Assembly: GCF_014805625.2 (NCBI RefSeq)
Contig: NW_023998414.1
Span: forward strand, 43,368,525 to 43,432,524
Source: Glossina fuscipes
Taxonomy: Eukaryota > Arthropoda > Insecta > Diptera > Glossinidae
Length of the DNA: 64,000 nucleotides
Direction of reading: 5' to 3'
How positions within the stretch are numbered: the stretch's first letter is position 1; each line of letters starts with the position of its first letter. Below, one piece after another: positions 26,255-38,462 of the stretch. The translations under genes were made by a program, and so were the position numbers. The notes under the pieces are model-generated. The model had not been told where the DNA came from and searched no databases. It saw nothing but the letters and a program-made list of their open reading frames with translations.

Positions 26255-29200
26255 AAAAAAAATTGGGCCAGTTAGCTTAAAATTGAATTGATTTTTTATC
26301 CCTTTATTTATATCGTTTTTTTCTGATAAGAAATTTCTCTATGATTTCCTTGAAAATGAATACTTTTCGGAGTAATTCTTCCAAAGCTGTTTCACCACAA
26401 CCCTCGCAAACCAAGTATACAACGTAATCTACCATAATATCTTGTCAAGATTCTTTGTAAGTCGTATTTTTAAAAATTCAATTAAAAACTTCGTTAGTAG
26501 GTCGCAAAGTTAAAATAAAAAAACTGTTTATTAAAGATATGAACTTGAACTAAGAAAGTAGGCTTAGCAAAAGCGAAAATTTTTAGAGCTTAATAATAAA
26601 AATTATGTGAATATTCTTAAGAAAACAGAAAACAAATAAAAATGTGGCCAAAATGCAATAATAATCACATACGCTATTGGATGTACAGGAACACACGGCA
26701 ACATTTACGGTAACGTAACCTGTATGTAAAACAGCTGTTCAACATAAATGAGCGCGTCAGCTGCCTTGGCAACCTTGCCAATACAGACACTAAAATTTTG
26801 AGTATTAGAAACGTTTGGCGCTCACTCTCTCTCTCTCTCTTTGTATAAGAAACATGTAAATGTAAAGATTTTCATCTATTTTGTAAATTAAGTATAACAG
26901 TGTAAACAGCACAGGAAAAATAGAGCGACCTCTGTACGTCAAGTGTTGAAAAATTATGATATTTTAAGTAGCAATGACAAGAATCCAGCAAATACTACAA
27001 TCAAAATAATTTAATTTAAAAGATAATAAAACACCAAATTACATTCAATTGCCACGGGGTAACTGTGGTCGATTCATTTAAGTGGAGTTTTTAGAGGGTG
27101 AAATTCACAGTGTTATTAAAATGCGAGGGTTCGACCCCTGTCAGGTGTGCGAATAAGAAAAAAGCAGCCGCAGGTCTTTTGGATGATGAAAAAATGTTGT
27201 GTATATAAATTCATAAAATCAAAACGGGTTTGTTTTGTGTGTGCTATTGTTTATCCCAATCCAAAACCCTCTTTACGTAAAACGCCACGCGCCGTATGCT
27301 AATTGTTCTGTGCATTTTGAGCGTGCCAATAAATTGAGGGAGATTAGAATTTCTTGCAGGAAGCTAAGTATGTCGATTTGCGATTCGTTGCTACTTTTAG
27401 ACACTTAGTGCCAATGAAAACGAGAAAACAGTTTTTTTTTTTTTTTTGCTTCTACAAAAACCGCAACGTTCAGTATACACGTAACCACCGCCAAGAAGAG
27501 TCGATGAGCTATCGTTGTGTGATGTGATGACCGATCAACAATAAGTTCATTTTTTTTAATCTGTTCGTAACATTGTCCCCATAAGCCGATCATCATCACG
27601 CTTGTTTCCAAATACAAAAGTATATTCTCAGCGGTGTTTTCTTTACAGCTGAAAACGATAGTACGATACGATATAAAGCTGTTGTAAGAGAAAAAATGGA
27701 AAGAAAGTTGGAAACTTATAAAACATAGGAAATACCTAATGTGCGTCAAGGAAGTTAAGTTAGAAAGGTTCGTCCTCTATAAATTCTGTAGCGTTTTCGT
27801 AGGGTACTTTATCCAAATTCTATGTAGAATGTGATAATAATACCGGCCGTGTTGAAGTTTTATGGCAATATTAATATTTGTCAATGTGTTCGTGAGGTTA
27901 TTATAACTTGAAGTAGATGAGAGCGTCAGCTGCGATCCTTCAGCAAAAACAAAAATCACTAAAAAATCTGTTTTGTAATTATTTGGCAAACTCTAGTTCA
28001 AAATTATTCATGAATCGAATAATGAAGTGAATCTTTTTAAAATATCCACGGAATATCATACCCATGCCTGTTATAATATTTATATAGAATTGGAATTTTA
28101 GCATAAGATAAAATTTTTTTACTTTTGGCTAATTTGTTTAATTTAATTAATTTTTGCTCAAGACATGTCGCAATGTTTTCACGACAAGTGACTAACTATA
28201 TATTTATTTTAATCCAAAGCGCAAGCTAACGGAACACAAATCCCCAATGCTAAGACTTTGCTTCCGTTCGTCCTTTGGGGGGGTTGTTATTATTTATTTA
28301 TTTTTTTTTTTGATGATATTTTTAAATAATTTTTCTTATAAGAACGGTGGGAGTACGCCAATGGCGGCTTTGTTTGCTTGAATCGTTGCTACAGTATTGA
28401 GATAGACTTGATCTTTAACGTAGTGTAACGTAAGCCGCCCGAAATCTACTCTTCGAGAAGTCTCACGTTTTTCACGCAATAGAGCCTAATTTAAGGAGCT
28501 ATGAGGCCGCAATTTCGAAAACAAACATTGTCGGCGCAATTTTCAGTTTTCAATGCGGTAGCACCTTTTCATGGCCCTACATTTTGTTATTGATGCTCTA
28601 TTCTACTAGAGCGAGCTTTGGATGGTTATCGTAAATATAATGGCAGAATAATTTTAGGCTCAGAACATAAAACTGAACACTTTAATTTTCCAAAATGATT
28701 GATGATCATCGTCTAAGAAATTGCCCGAGCCAAGTTCCGCTTGTCTATTTCAATTTTTGTAATCACGAGCCTTCCAAGTGTACGGGCCAGAGGGACTGAG
28801 ACGCGAACGAACGAACGAAAACAAAGGAACAGGAGGCGTTGCCCAAATAGACTGGGGGCTGTATTGTAATCCAAATTGTGTTTACTCTACACATAGTCTC
28901 TGAGAAATATTTCGCGCTAATATAAAAATAAATGGAAAGAGAAGAATAATTTTAACAGATAATAATCGAATATAAACAAAATATGATTAATGTTTTCATT
29001 TCGTAACAATGAAAATGTTAAATTTGTCAAGATTTTAAACAAAGCATATTTTCATTTTCATATGTAAACAAGAAAATGTATTGCGGCGAAAAAGTAAATG
29101 TGAAATTATACACACAACACACTCCAATCTGGCTAATATCCAATTTTGGTTTGGTTTGTTCGTTGTGAGTTTACAAGCAAAAAAAAAATGAATAAAAAAA

Positions 29201-29629
29201 TGAGTAAATAAATAAAAAATAATATAAAATAAAACCAAAAGAAAGGCATAAGAAAAAGAAAAGAAAAGAAAAGAAAAGAAGAAAATAAGACGAACAGAGG
29301 CATAGGCACACATATATGTTTGCTTGCCTCCATAATGTACATGTTTAGCAAAAGTCAATTCATGTAAAAATGTATTTTACGCATTATCAATATTGGCACA
29401 CTTCCCAATGCTATTGCGCTCTGCTCTGCGCACTTTTGCTTCGCTGCTAATAACTTGAATCTTTTCTTATTTTTTTCCCCGTGGCTACGTATGATTGTGC
29501 GATACATTAATACATTCAATTTAACTGACAGTTTGCTTGACTGTGTGAAGGCAACTGATAGACTGCCGCACACATTACTCACTCACTGTACATTGCTTGT
29601 ATGTTTGTTAACTTTGCATGTTTCCCGCA

Positions 29630-29630
<1 letters not shown>

Positions 29631-29661
<31 letters not shown>
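29631..29661. repeat. (ATC)n microsatellite
   Basis: Ten perfect CAT/ATC units. Confidence 0.9.
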
Positions 29662-29662
<1 letters not shown>

Positions 29663-31437
29663 TAAGAAGTGGCGAGATGGGCCAGTAAATTAGTTTAATT
29701 ATGAAAAGTTTGTTTTTCCTTTAAGCTTTTATTATTGCTGTTGAATAGTCTAACGCTTGCATTTATTTATTTATTTTTTAATTTTTTTTGTTTTTTTTTG
29801 TTTTTTTTGTTTTAGCTTAATACAATATTTTAATAGAATCGCATAATTAAAGCGACTGAAAGTCTAACCGAATACATTGATACGTAAAACGACATGTGCA
29901 AGTTTTAATGGTTGGGTTAGTTTTCTTTGATCTTCTGTTTTTGTTTGCATTTTTAACGTGAAAATTAAACGATGCGATATGAGTGATGTGACAAATTACG
30001 GTAAATGATAATAGAAGTACTAATAGAGAATAATTACAAGGAAAATATTGAATGTTAATTTTTTTTTTTTTTTTGTGCAATATATTTAAATACAATATTA
30101 TTCATAAAACAAATGTTTCATATTCGCGACCAATTTTAAGTGAAATATTGACTGAATATCTTATTATTGCGATGTGTCTGCAATTGGGCCTAAGGTAGCG
30201 AGTTCAAATCCCAGCTGTGTAAAAAATATTTTAATTGTTTTTATTTTTTATTTTTATTTTTATTTAAACTAATTAAATTGGTTATGAACATGTTTGAAAA
30301 GAAAAGTGAATGCTGTAGCATTACAATGGAAAATTATGTGAAGGCTGTAGCGCATGAATTTTAAAACTAATTGTTAATCCATTAATTTTACACAAGCTTA
30401 GTTCTGTAAATCGTCCAAATATCAATCTGTATTGTTGCGGACGTAAAGGCATTTATTGTACATATATAATATGTATGATATTCTAACTATCCCTTTCAGT
30501 TCCCTGAAATTTCAGCTGTTCCATCCTCGTTAACATTAGTTCGATTTTACTTGATATCCATCGCAATTGCGTTATATTATATGAATGTAAGATCGAAATC
30601 GATTCAATCCGGAGCGTTATCCAGAATATAATCGAGAATTAAGAGTGATGTTATTATTGACATAAAAATAACAGTCCATTAATTAAATAAAAAAAATAAA
30701 ATAAAAAAAACTGTCAGCGTATCATAGCTTGAAAAATGAGCTGATGCTACAATCTTATCTGGAGGGAATCCTCCTCCCTGTCTTAATGGCTTTCTGTTTT
30801 GTGAACGAAACGATATGCTATGGTAATCTTAAATCCAATAACATTAATATTTTAATATAAAATTAAACGCATTTCTATTTTAATTAATTTAATTAGTAAA
30901 GAACTTTAAAAAACCATAAATTTTTATTTTAATTACTATTTAAAAAGTTTAGTCAAAGTTATCCAAATCGGCCCAAGAATTATCTCAAATCTAGCTCAAA
31001 AATTATGTATAATTGGCAATTATCTGTCGCATGCTACCTGCTATGTTTCGTGAATCGTGTCGTCAATACTCTATTTGATAGGTATTTTGCTTATTTCAAT
31101 CTTTTTGTTTGCTTCATACATTAACCAAATAAAATTATTGAGAAAATTTCTGCTTTTGATACAAACTAGTGTTAAGTTAAGAAAAAAAAAAAAAACAACA
31201 AAATGAGAAATAAAAAAATTCAACTTAAGCTAATTTCGCAATTTAATATTATTTAGTAAAACTACGTTGCACAATATATTTATTTATAAGTGTACGCCGC
31301 TTAATTGAAGTCAAGACATTTAATTTAAATGCGATTTCTGATATCAGCCGTTTAGTCATTTTTATTTTATTTAATTGCTAAGCATCAATTACGAACGCGT
31401 AGCTCAGATTTGAACTTCAATGAGGCGATAAAAAGAG

Positions 31438-31479
31438 ATGGATAGATAGATAGATAGATAGATAGATCGATAGATAAAT

Positions 31480-31527
<48 letters not shown>
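31438..31527. repeat. Compound (GATA)n-(GA)n microsatellite
   Basis: A GATA block with one GATC and one GATAAATA interruption, followed by a GA run of about 17 units. Confidence 0.95.
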
Positions 31528-32811
31528 CGAGACAGCGAGAATGTTGGCGGGAACAGTCCATAGTCAAGTCAAGCACTTTGATAGCATTAATGTTTGTAAG
31601 ATAAGTGATCTGTCGTATTAAAATCAATGATTATTCAAGAATATATACGCGTAATGATCGTAATAAAAATTGTACGTATTAATCAGGATTAAAACGCGTA
31701 CATGTTGTTTTCTAATAGATATCGCTCTGCACCCTATAATAGCAAAACCGTGACTATGTAGTTTCTAGCAACTTTTCGCAACAAGTACTTTGACAGCGCC
31801 AGCCGTGTAGCTCGCAGCTTTCTTTCGGAAGTATTCTAAGTTCATTTATTCTTTTAATAATTTATTTTCAAGTTGATATTTAAACACATGTTATATGTAT
31901 ATATATATATATATATATTTATACTCTGTACTAGTCATGGCAAGGCATGTATGCATCATTAACAAGAACTTGTTAAAAATACTTATCTTTTGTTATACAA
32001 AATGGTACAGAAACTTTTCTGTAAATCTTAAGTGTTAGTATGACTAGCCATGCAAAGATTTGAAGGACAAACATATGTCGTCGTCGATCAATCTCCTTCG
32101 CGAGACCATCGCATTAGTTATTGCTTCGTGGAGGCTGGATGCAATTAACGCGCTTGATGGAATACTCTATAGGCTTTCATTTCCCCTTCTTTCTATCTGC
32201 CATCCCTCTAAGCGCCTCAATTCATGTAGCATCTTTGAATCAAAGTTGCTCATGCTGCTCTAGGCTTTCGGATTGTCGATCAACGGTCTGATGTCTGTTC
32301 ATGTGATTGGTGTGTTAACTATAGATCGCAATATTTTCATGAAACATGTTGGCTTGATATGATTTGGCCGAAACTTGTTTAGATCGGATCATTTTCACAA
32401 TCCCTCCCTATGTAATATCTCGAAAAAATTTGCATTTGATAAAATCTTTTTTTAGAACTCTTTCCCCATAACAAGGAAGAAAACGCCATCATATGGCAGC
32501 TGGGTTTAATTTGTGGTACCTTCAAACTTGTTTGTGTGCAGTGAGTAGGGACCAAAAAGAGACCGTGCGCTTATGCGCATTAAAAAAACTAGTAAAAACT
32601 AGTTTTCACAACACAATTAAAAAGTTTCTTTTTATATCGTAGTCAGGGCTAGCACGTATTTTCTTGATCAGCGACATCTATTGCTAAAAATGATAAAGTA
32701 ACACGAAATATCAATGTACCTAATGATTAAATTCGATGCCTTTAATCCTACTCTATATAACATAATAGTCTAGTTCCATATAGTATCACTAAATTAGTTA
32801 GAGCATACCGG

Positions 32812-33400
32812 CGCTAATCATGGGACAGTCAATATTGCATTTTCGACACTCGTTATCTTTCTTGTTTGATTAGCCCATCAAAGCTTATGGTGATGCTGAT
32901 CCATCATATCTTACTTATCGGTTTTGATTTCAACGTGATGATAAGGTGATGATATTGATGACGTTTATATGCGATCGAAAAGATCCAAAACAGGGGAAAA
33001 TGGCTATCATATGGATTGAGTGCCTGGTTTCATTGCTTGCCAGGCAAAGAAAAGGAGAGTTTTCTATGGCGTATTGTGACTGACCGAAGCGGAATATTCA
33101 TGGCCAAATAGTTTCACTGTGCATATGATGGGGTAACCAAGGTGTAGTGTACTACGAGAAGCTAATACCGCGATCAATTGAAAAACTTGAAAAAAAAAAT
33201 CAGAAATGGCGGTTAACAGGCCAAATGTAATTCTCTTGCATGGCAACACTTGTCCACACCTGGCAAGGGTTGTGAAGGATGCAGAGGATTGCAGCTTGAA
33301 TGGGAAGTCCTTCTGCACTCATTACGGCGTTTCGAAGTGCTGAAGAAGTGCAAAAACTTCCAATGTCTCTACCAAATTTGACGTTGATATTCCCATTTTG
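32812..33400 (+). mobile_element. Decayed mariner element (M2)
   Basis: Forward translation follows mariner transposase order: AYGDADPSY near 32890, LLARQRKGEF near 33038, NIHGQIVSLCI...WGNQGVVYYEKLIPRSIEKL near 33085-33190, FSCMATLVHTW near 33233, and RSAEEVQKLP near 33335-33365. It is broken by several stops and frameshifts. The 5' flank GCTAATCATGGGACAGTCAA matches M1. It keeps the middle of the transposase that M1 lacks. Confidence 0.75.
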
Positions 33401-33430
33401 GCGATCAGGAGAGCGCGAACAACACACACC

Positions 33431-33476
33431 ACACAGACGCACAGACGCACAGACGCACAGACGCACAGACGGACGG
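33431..33476. repeat. (CACAGACG)n octamer repeat
   Basis: Five tandem CACAGACG units followed by GACGGACGG, at the end of the M2 region. Confidence 0.9.
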
Positions 33477-34702
33477 AAATGGCTAAATCAACTCAGAACT
33501 TCACGCTGATCAAGAATTTACATACGTGACAGGGTCTCTGAAGCTTCCTTTTGGGTGGGTAAGTGCGTGTGAGTATACCACCATATTACAGTGGTAGATA
33601 TAAAAACGATCTAAATACATGCAAGCATCTAATGTTTTATGACGGAAACTGGTTCAGCATAGCGATTTAATATGTATACGAATCCTACTGAAGCGCGTTT
33701 GGTTTGCTTTTTCTTCACATTTATTCTTTTAAGGTGAAAATGGGCGAAGAATCGCGTTAGACAAACTCGTTTAGAATATTTATAAATGACGGTCTTGTCC
33801 CGCTAGAAACGTTAACGTTTTAACTCGTTTACTCATGTGCGTATTATATATGTATTTTAAATACATTTGTTATGAAAATGTGTTAGGTCATAACATAACG
33901 TAAGAACGTGCAATTTAATATTTGTGGAAAATAAACTCGGGCCGCTTTTAAAATAAATGAGCAGTGTACACATCTTCCTCTACAGGGGCATTTGCTTAAT
34001 TCTTTTTCTTTGTTATACATAAAATTTATAAAAAATAAAAACCTATTAGACAATTTGTCTGGATATAGTTTGATATTTGTGTAATTAATTTTTATGTATA
34101 AACTATGCAAAACATAATGGCTCTTGGCAGCTCGAAACATAAGCTATAAGCAAGAAGTCGAACAGTCATAGCACACATTAAGAAATGAAGTCAGGCTTGG
34201 CGATGTTAGAGAATTCATTTTAAAGTATCGTATATAAATCTAAATGCTCCGGCGGGGGAGTGCCGTGAAAAAAGAAGAAGATGGCAAATTTGACTCATTG
34301 TTCAACTGCGCTATTACATATTCACAAAGCATATGTTTGCTCGTTTACTCGTTCAGACCGAAATGCAAATTAGTTAAAAAGCGGTTTTGAATACTTCGTC
34401 AAGTAACAGGACTTGTTTTACTTACTAAGACTAGCTCTCTGTGGCGGCGATTGCTTATGAAATAAATCTCTTTTTATATGAATATTGAACGAATTTTCAA
34501 AATTAATACGAGTTTTATTTTTCAAAATCTTTTGTATACGTTTAGAAAGAAGAAAATTATTACTCTAAGTCCCCTACAGATCAGAAGTTTATATTAACAC
34601 TAGAACCATCGATCGAGTACATCACTTACACTCACTTCAATTGACAAACTCCAAAACAATGTTTCAAGAATTTTGGATTATTTTTTATATACATTTTATA
34701 TC

Positions 34703-35369
34703 TATAAGGAGGTTGCGTTAATTTCCATCAGCGACTTGTAAACAAATGGGAAATACCAGTGTACATAACGCTTGAATTCAATTGTTTTTTGGGTATTATA
34801 GATTTAATCGCCGTGCGTCCGGCGCTCAAAATTCTTCTTCTTCCAAACTCATTACTCATTTGTTGTTCATTCGATGAAATATGCTGCCGAAGCCGACCAA
34901 ACACGTGCAGAGCCTTATGGCGATGCTGCTCCATCATATCGCAATTGCCGGCTTTGCCGGTTTGGACGGTCTAAAAGTGGCAATACGAATTGACTGAAAG
35001 TGCCATCTTTTGGCCACTTGTTGCAAAAATTGTCCACGATACACTGTCGCCGCTCGATCAGGCACTTCGGCCGCACCCAGCATGGTGACTTCCCCTGATT
35101 ACCACTTGTTTAGACCGGTACAGCATGGATTGGCTGGCACATGTATCCGCAAACTTGAAGAAGTGCAAAAATGGATCAGTGAAAGGAGCGCCGCCGAACC
35201 AACAAAAGTTCTTTTGACACGATAGCGCCATGTTGCCAAAAATATTGTAAAATTTTGAAGAAAATGATGAATTATTATTTTGATTAATATATACATACTG
35301 TGCCGATTTTCCACAATAAATGCCGTTTTCAAGTAAAAAAGGTATCAAAATTAACGCAACCTCCTTATA
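34703..35369 (+). mobile_element. Internally deleted mariner element (M3) with perfect terminal inverted repeats
   Basis: The ends are exact inverted copies of 22 bases (TATAAGGAGGTTGCGTTAAT plus TT) at 34703-34724 and 35348-35369, including TA dinucleotides consistent with the usual mariner target duplication. Inside, KYAAEADQTRAEPYGDAAPS and YRNCRLCRFGRSKSGN match the mariner N-terminal DNA-binding region. TSPDYHLFRPVQHGLAGT and LEEVQKWI match the C-terminus, with KYCKIL near the end. The catalytic middle is deleted, so the copy is about 0.67 kb instead of about 1.3 kb and cannot move by itself. Confidence 0.88.
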
Positions 35370-37079
35370 ATATATATGAATATATATGACTTTTGTCTAT
35401 GAAATAATATACTTATATAAATAAATGAATAATAAATAAAGTGTACGTATATCTATGTACGTATACGAAGTGTTCCAATAAAGTCTTTTGAATTAAATTA
35501 TGAAAATTTCTATTTAAATGCATTGAATATATTTAGAAGTAAAAGAATTCGCCTTGGGATGAATCTTGGATGGACAAAATACTATCCACCACCCACCCCA
35601 CCCCCACAAGATTACGAGTGTTTTGTTTGTAGGCTTAAATCTTTAAACTTTGAATCAAATAGGGAATCGATAAGCGGTAATGTTAGAAAATTTCGCTTGC
35701 TTTCTCGCTTATGTGCTGTACTTTTAAACTGCACTTGGAAACACTTTGCTTGTTTTTGTCCCAAAGAGCATATTACAAAACGGACGGACATGTTAAAATT
35801 GATGAGAAACATGAGTACATTTCATCGGGTCTCAGCATTACCGCAATAGTAAGATAGTAAACCTTTGTGCTTGGTTGGTGGGTGGCTATGAAAATGATTT
35901 ATTGTCCTGGAAGCCTGCACTGTACGACATGATTTTCAATCAACTTGTTTTAAAAGAAAAATACTTCAATATTTTATTACATAAAACCATCACAACGTAC
36001 ACTGAGCAATACAATGCAACTAAGTACAAAAGTTGTTGTACTTGTATTTAAAAAAGCTTTGAACAGCAATAAAAATATAAAAGCAAAAAAAATTTTTGCA
36101 CACTGAGACACGTTAAGAGAATATAGAATGTGACAACAGCGATTATGAATAGCAGACTTACGTTTATACAATCAATTGAATGAAGCGCTGACTCACAAAC
36201 GTCTTTTGAAATTCGTTGATAGGCTGCCCAAAGGATACTTGAGATGATTGAAATGAATTTTTTTTTATATCAAAATTTCAAAAAATATTTAAATTAATAC
36301 TGCGTTTACGTTTATGCAAATGTCTTATAATGAATCTCAAATTATTTCAAATAATTTTACAAATTCTTAACTAAATCACCCATCATCATCAACTCGTCAT
36401 CATCACCGTCACCATCATCAGCATTATCATCAAGCCAAGAGCAAGGAAAGCAAAATATTTCAAATATGCTTTGATGTATGTTTTGAGAGAAAAAAAGAAA
36501 AAAAAGAAAAAAAAAACACAAACCAACAAACAAAACAATTTTATCATTTTTGCATTTTGAATTTTGTACCCTTTACGATTCGCAAGCAGAAGCTAGAATA
36601 GTTTCTTCAAGGGCAATATATTTTGTCAGCGTGCATGCATGTTATGAATTGCACTCATTGCAGAATTGCGGCAAACGGAGATTTTTAAAAATAACATATG
36701 CGCACGATTTTCGCGATTAATTTAAAAAATCATGACGAGGCTAGTTTAACATTTTTCGGAAGAATGACAGAAAAAACGCAAAGCAAAGGAATAAAGGTAT
36801 GTCAACCTTAAAAAACCAATCATCTTATGCCGTCGTCCAAAATATGTATGATATTCGATTATTGTACACTTTGCGTAGGTCTTTCTCCTTCTTATTTACT
36901 TTTAGTCAATCGCACATGTACAATTCTAAATAACGTTTGTGCAAATGTTTATCTATTTTTTCTTTCTCTTAAGAATATGTGGACTAAATTCTCACTTAGA
37001 TTGAATACTGCTGTGTACATCGAATAGCAGAAGTATTTTTTTTTTTTTTTTTTTTTGCTTAATTGATAGCGCTGTGGTG
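35370..37079. other. Upstream region between mariner copies: no gene supported
   Basis: AT-rich with an ATC-rich stretch at 36378-36432 and A-rich runs near 36490-36520. No family signature in the short open frames. Confidence 0.6.
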
Positions 37080-37400
37080 GACATCTGTGTCAAAGTTTCC
37101 GCTGCGTTATGAATTCCTTCTGCCGAAACGGGGATTTGAATGCTGTGCGCCGTTTGCATAAAGCTATTTGTTGCTCTTGGTTGTCGCGTCAGGACAATGC
37201 GCCATTTCAGACTGCATTAGTTCTTCGAGACCATTTCGTTAAATATTCAATCCATATCGTTCCACAACCACAGCAACATCTGGCTATTTACTAAACTCGA
37301 ACGACCTTTCCGCGCCAACGTTTTGACTTGACTGAAGAGACACAACAACAGCTGTTAGGAGAATTGGAAGTGTATCGTATCTGTGGGGGATTGCTTTGAA
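37080..37400 (+). mobile_element. C-terminal fragment of a second mariner type (M4)
   Basis: Forward frames give RQDNAPFQTALVLRDHFVKY, then SIHIVPQPQQ, matching the QDNAPAHTALVVRDHF..HIVPQPPYSPDLAP catalytic block of mariner transposases. RQRFDLTEETQQQLLGEL follows, corresponding to the next conserved helix. The catalytic Asp in QDNAP is present, but the SPDLAPCDF block is lost. It differs from M1-M3, which carry the SPDYHLF type. No ends were found. Confidence 0.75.
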
Positions 37401-37440
37401 CTCGGCGAAATACACTTGCAATAATAGATACATTTAAAAC

Positions 37441-38462
37441 CAAGTAAGAACGTTATGGTCGGCCAACGTCGACTATTATATACCCTAGACCACTTCGCCT
37501 ACAGTTATTCGCTCGTTTTGGCAATAATACTACAAAATTTCATAATTTTCTGGAAAAGTCATAACTTTCATGAAAGCCCGCATACTTGTAGTTTAGATTT
37601 TCCCTCCATATAAGAGTTTGCGTTCCGTACTAGCGCCTATATAAGTGCCTATGTGATCCAAGTTCCCTAACGTTAATTTTTTTTTTGCTGAAACGCTCCC
37701 ATGAATTATTAAGATATTATGACATATCTTATAAGGACTGGGGAAAGATATAAACCGATGTGGTTAAAACTAGGTCCACTTAATTTTTTTATTTAATTAC
37801 TATCGTGAGTAAATATTCATCACAAAAAAATTAACAATTAGGCCCTTTTGGCACGTTTCATGCGAATCCTTATGTGCGGTGGTATCCAAAAAATAGACCT
37901 ACGTTATCTAAGTTCTTCAAGGTAGATATCCTTGCTAATTTATTATTATGAGCCAATTTTCACCGTGAATGAATGCGACGTTTTTACCGTATAAAGCTTC
38001 AATTTCCGTAGGAACGGTCATGTGAGAGGGGGCTAAAAAAAATTACCCCGGCGGTCCAAAGTGTTCACAACAATTTGGAATGCGGACGGACGACGGGATT
38101 ACTTAGTTGTTTTTGTCGCGAAACTTTGAAAATTGAAATTTTTTCGATATAACGACATTTCAGAGTAGAGCGTTATATGGGGAGTGGTCGAAAATGTGGA
38201 CCGATCCGAACTGTTTTCAATAGCGTTCGTCGTTGGATCAAAACACGTTAGTGTAAGAAGCCTCATCCAAATATCTCGAAAATTGTGAGTTGTAGCTTGA
38301 ACACACAAATATATGAACAGACATCAGAGGGACAGACGGACAGACGGAAGAACAGATAATGTTAGATGGATTTAGAAAATGATTCTGAACCGATCGGTAT
38401 AATAAAAGGTGGATTTATCTTAAACCTTTCTGGTATTACGTACGTCGACACTAACTTAATAT
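37441..38462 (+). repeat. Dispersed repeat family 1, copy C (longest well-matched copy)
   Basis: About 1.02 kb, from CAAGTAAGAACGTTATGGTC to CACTAACTTAATATA. The stretch AAGCTTCAATTTCCGTAGGA...GGGATTA is nearly identical to copy D, so C and D are the closest pair. Confidence 0.8.

Larger units (their letters stand above)
26255..32790. other. Upstream region, second part: no gene supported
   Basis: AT-rich with homopolymer runs, an (ATC)n run at 29631-29661 and a GATA/GA run at 31438-31527. GGTTCGACCCC at 27128 resembles a pol III B box, but no tRNA folds around it. Short hydrophobic frames at 27.4-27.75 and 29.0-29.4 kb are low-complexity. Confidence 0.6.

Noticed and set aside
27050..27150. 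Possible tRNA ending GGGTTCGACCCCTG
   Set aside because: The T arm pairs poorly and no D or anticodon arm is found upstream.
27405..27749. 114-codon minus-strand frame with hydrophobic stretches
   Set aside because: Ends in a poly-Lys artefact from a T run, with no start context or conserved motif.
30170..30225. Possible tRNA around AGTTCAAATCCCAG
   Set aside because: No cloverleaf can be drawn; at most a pol III box relic.
33436..33472. Regular short repeats considered as a CRISPR array
   Set aside because: Eight-base units without spacers in a eukaryotic genome: a plain tandem repeat.
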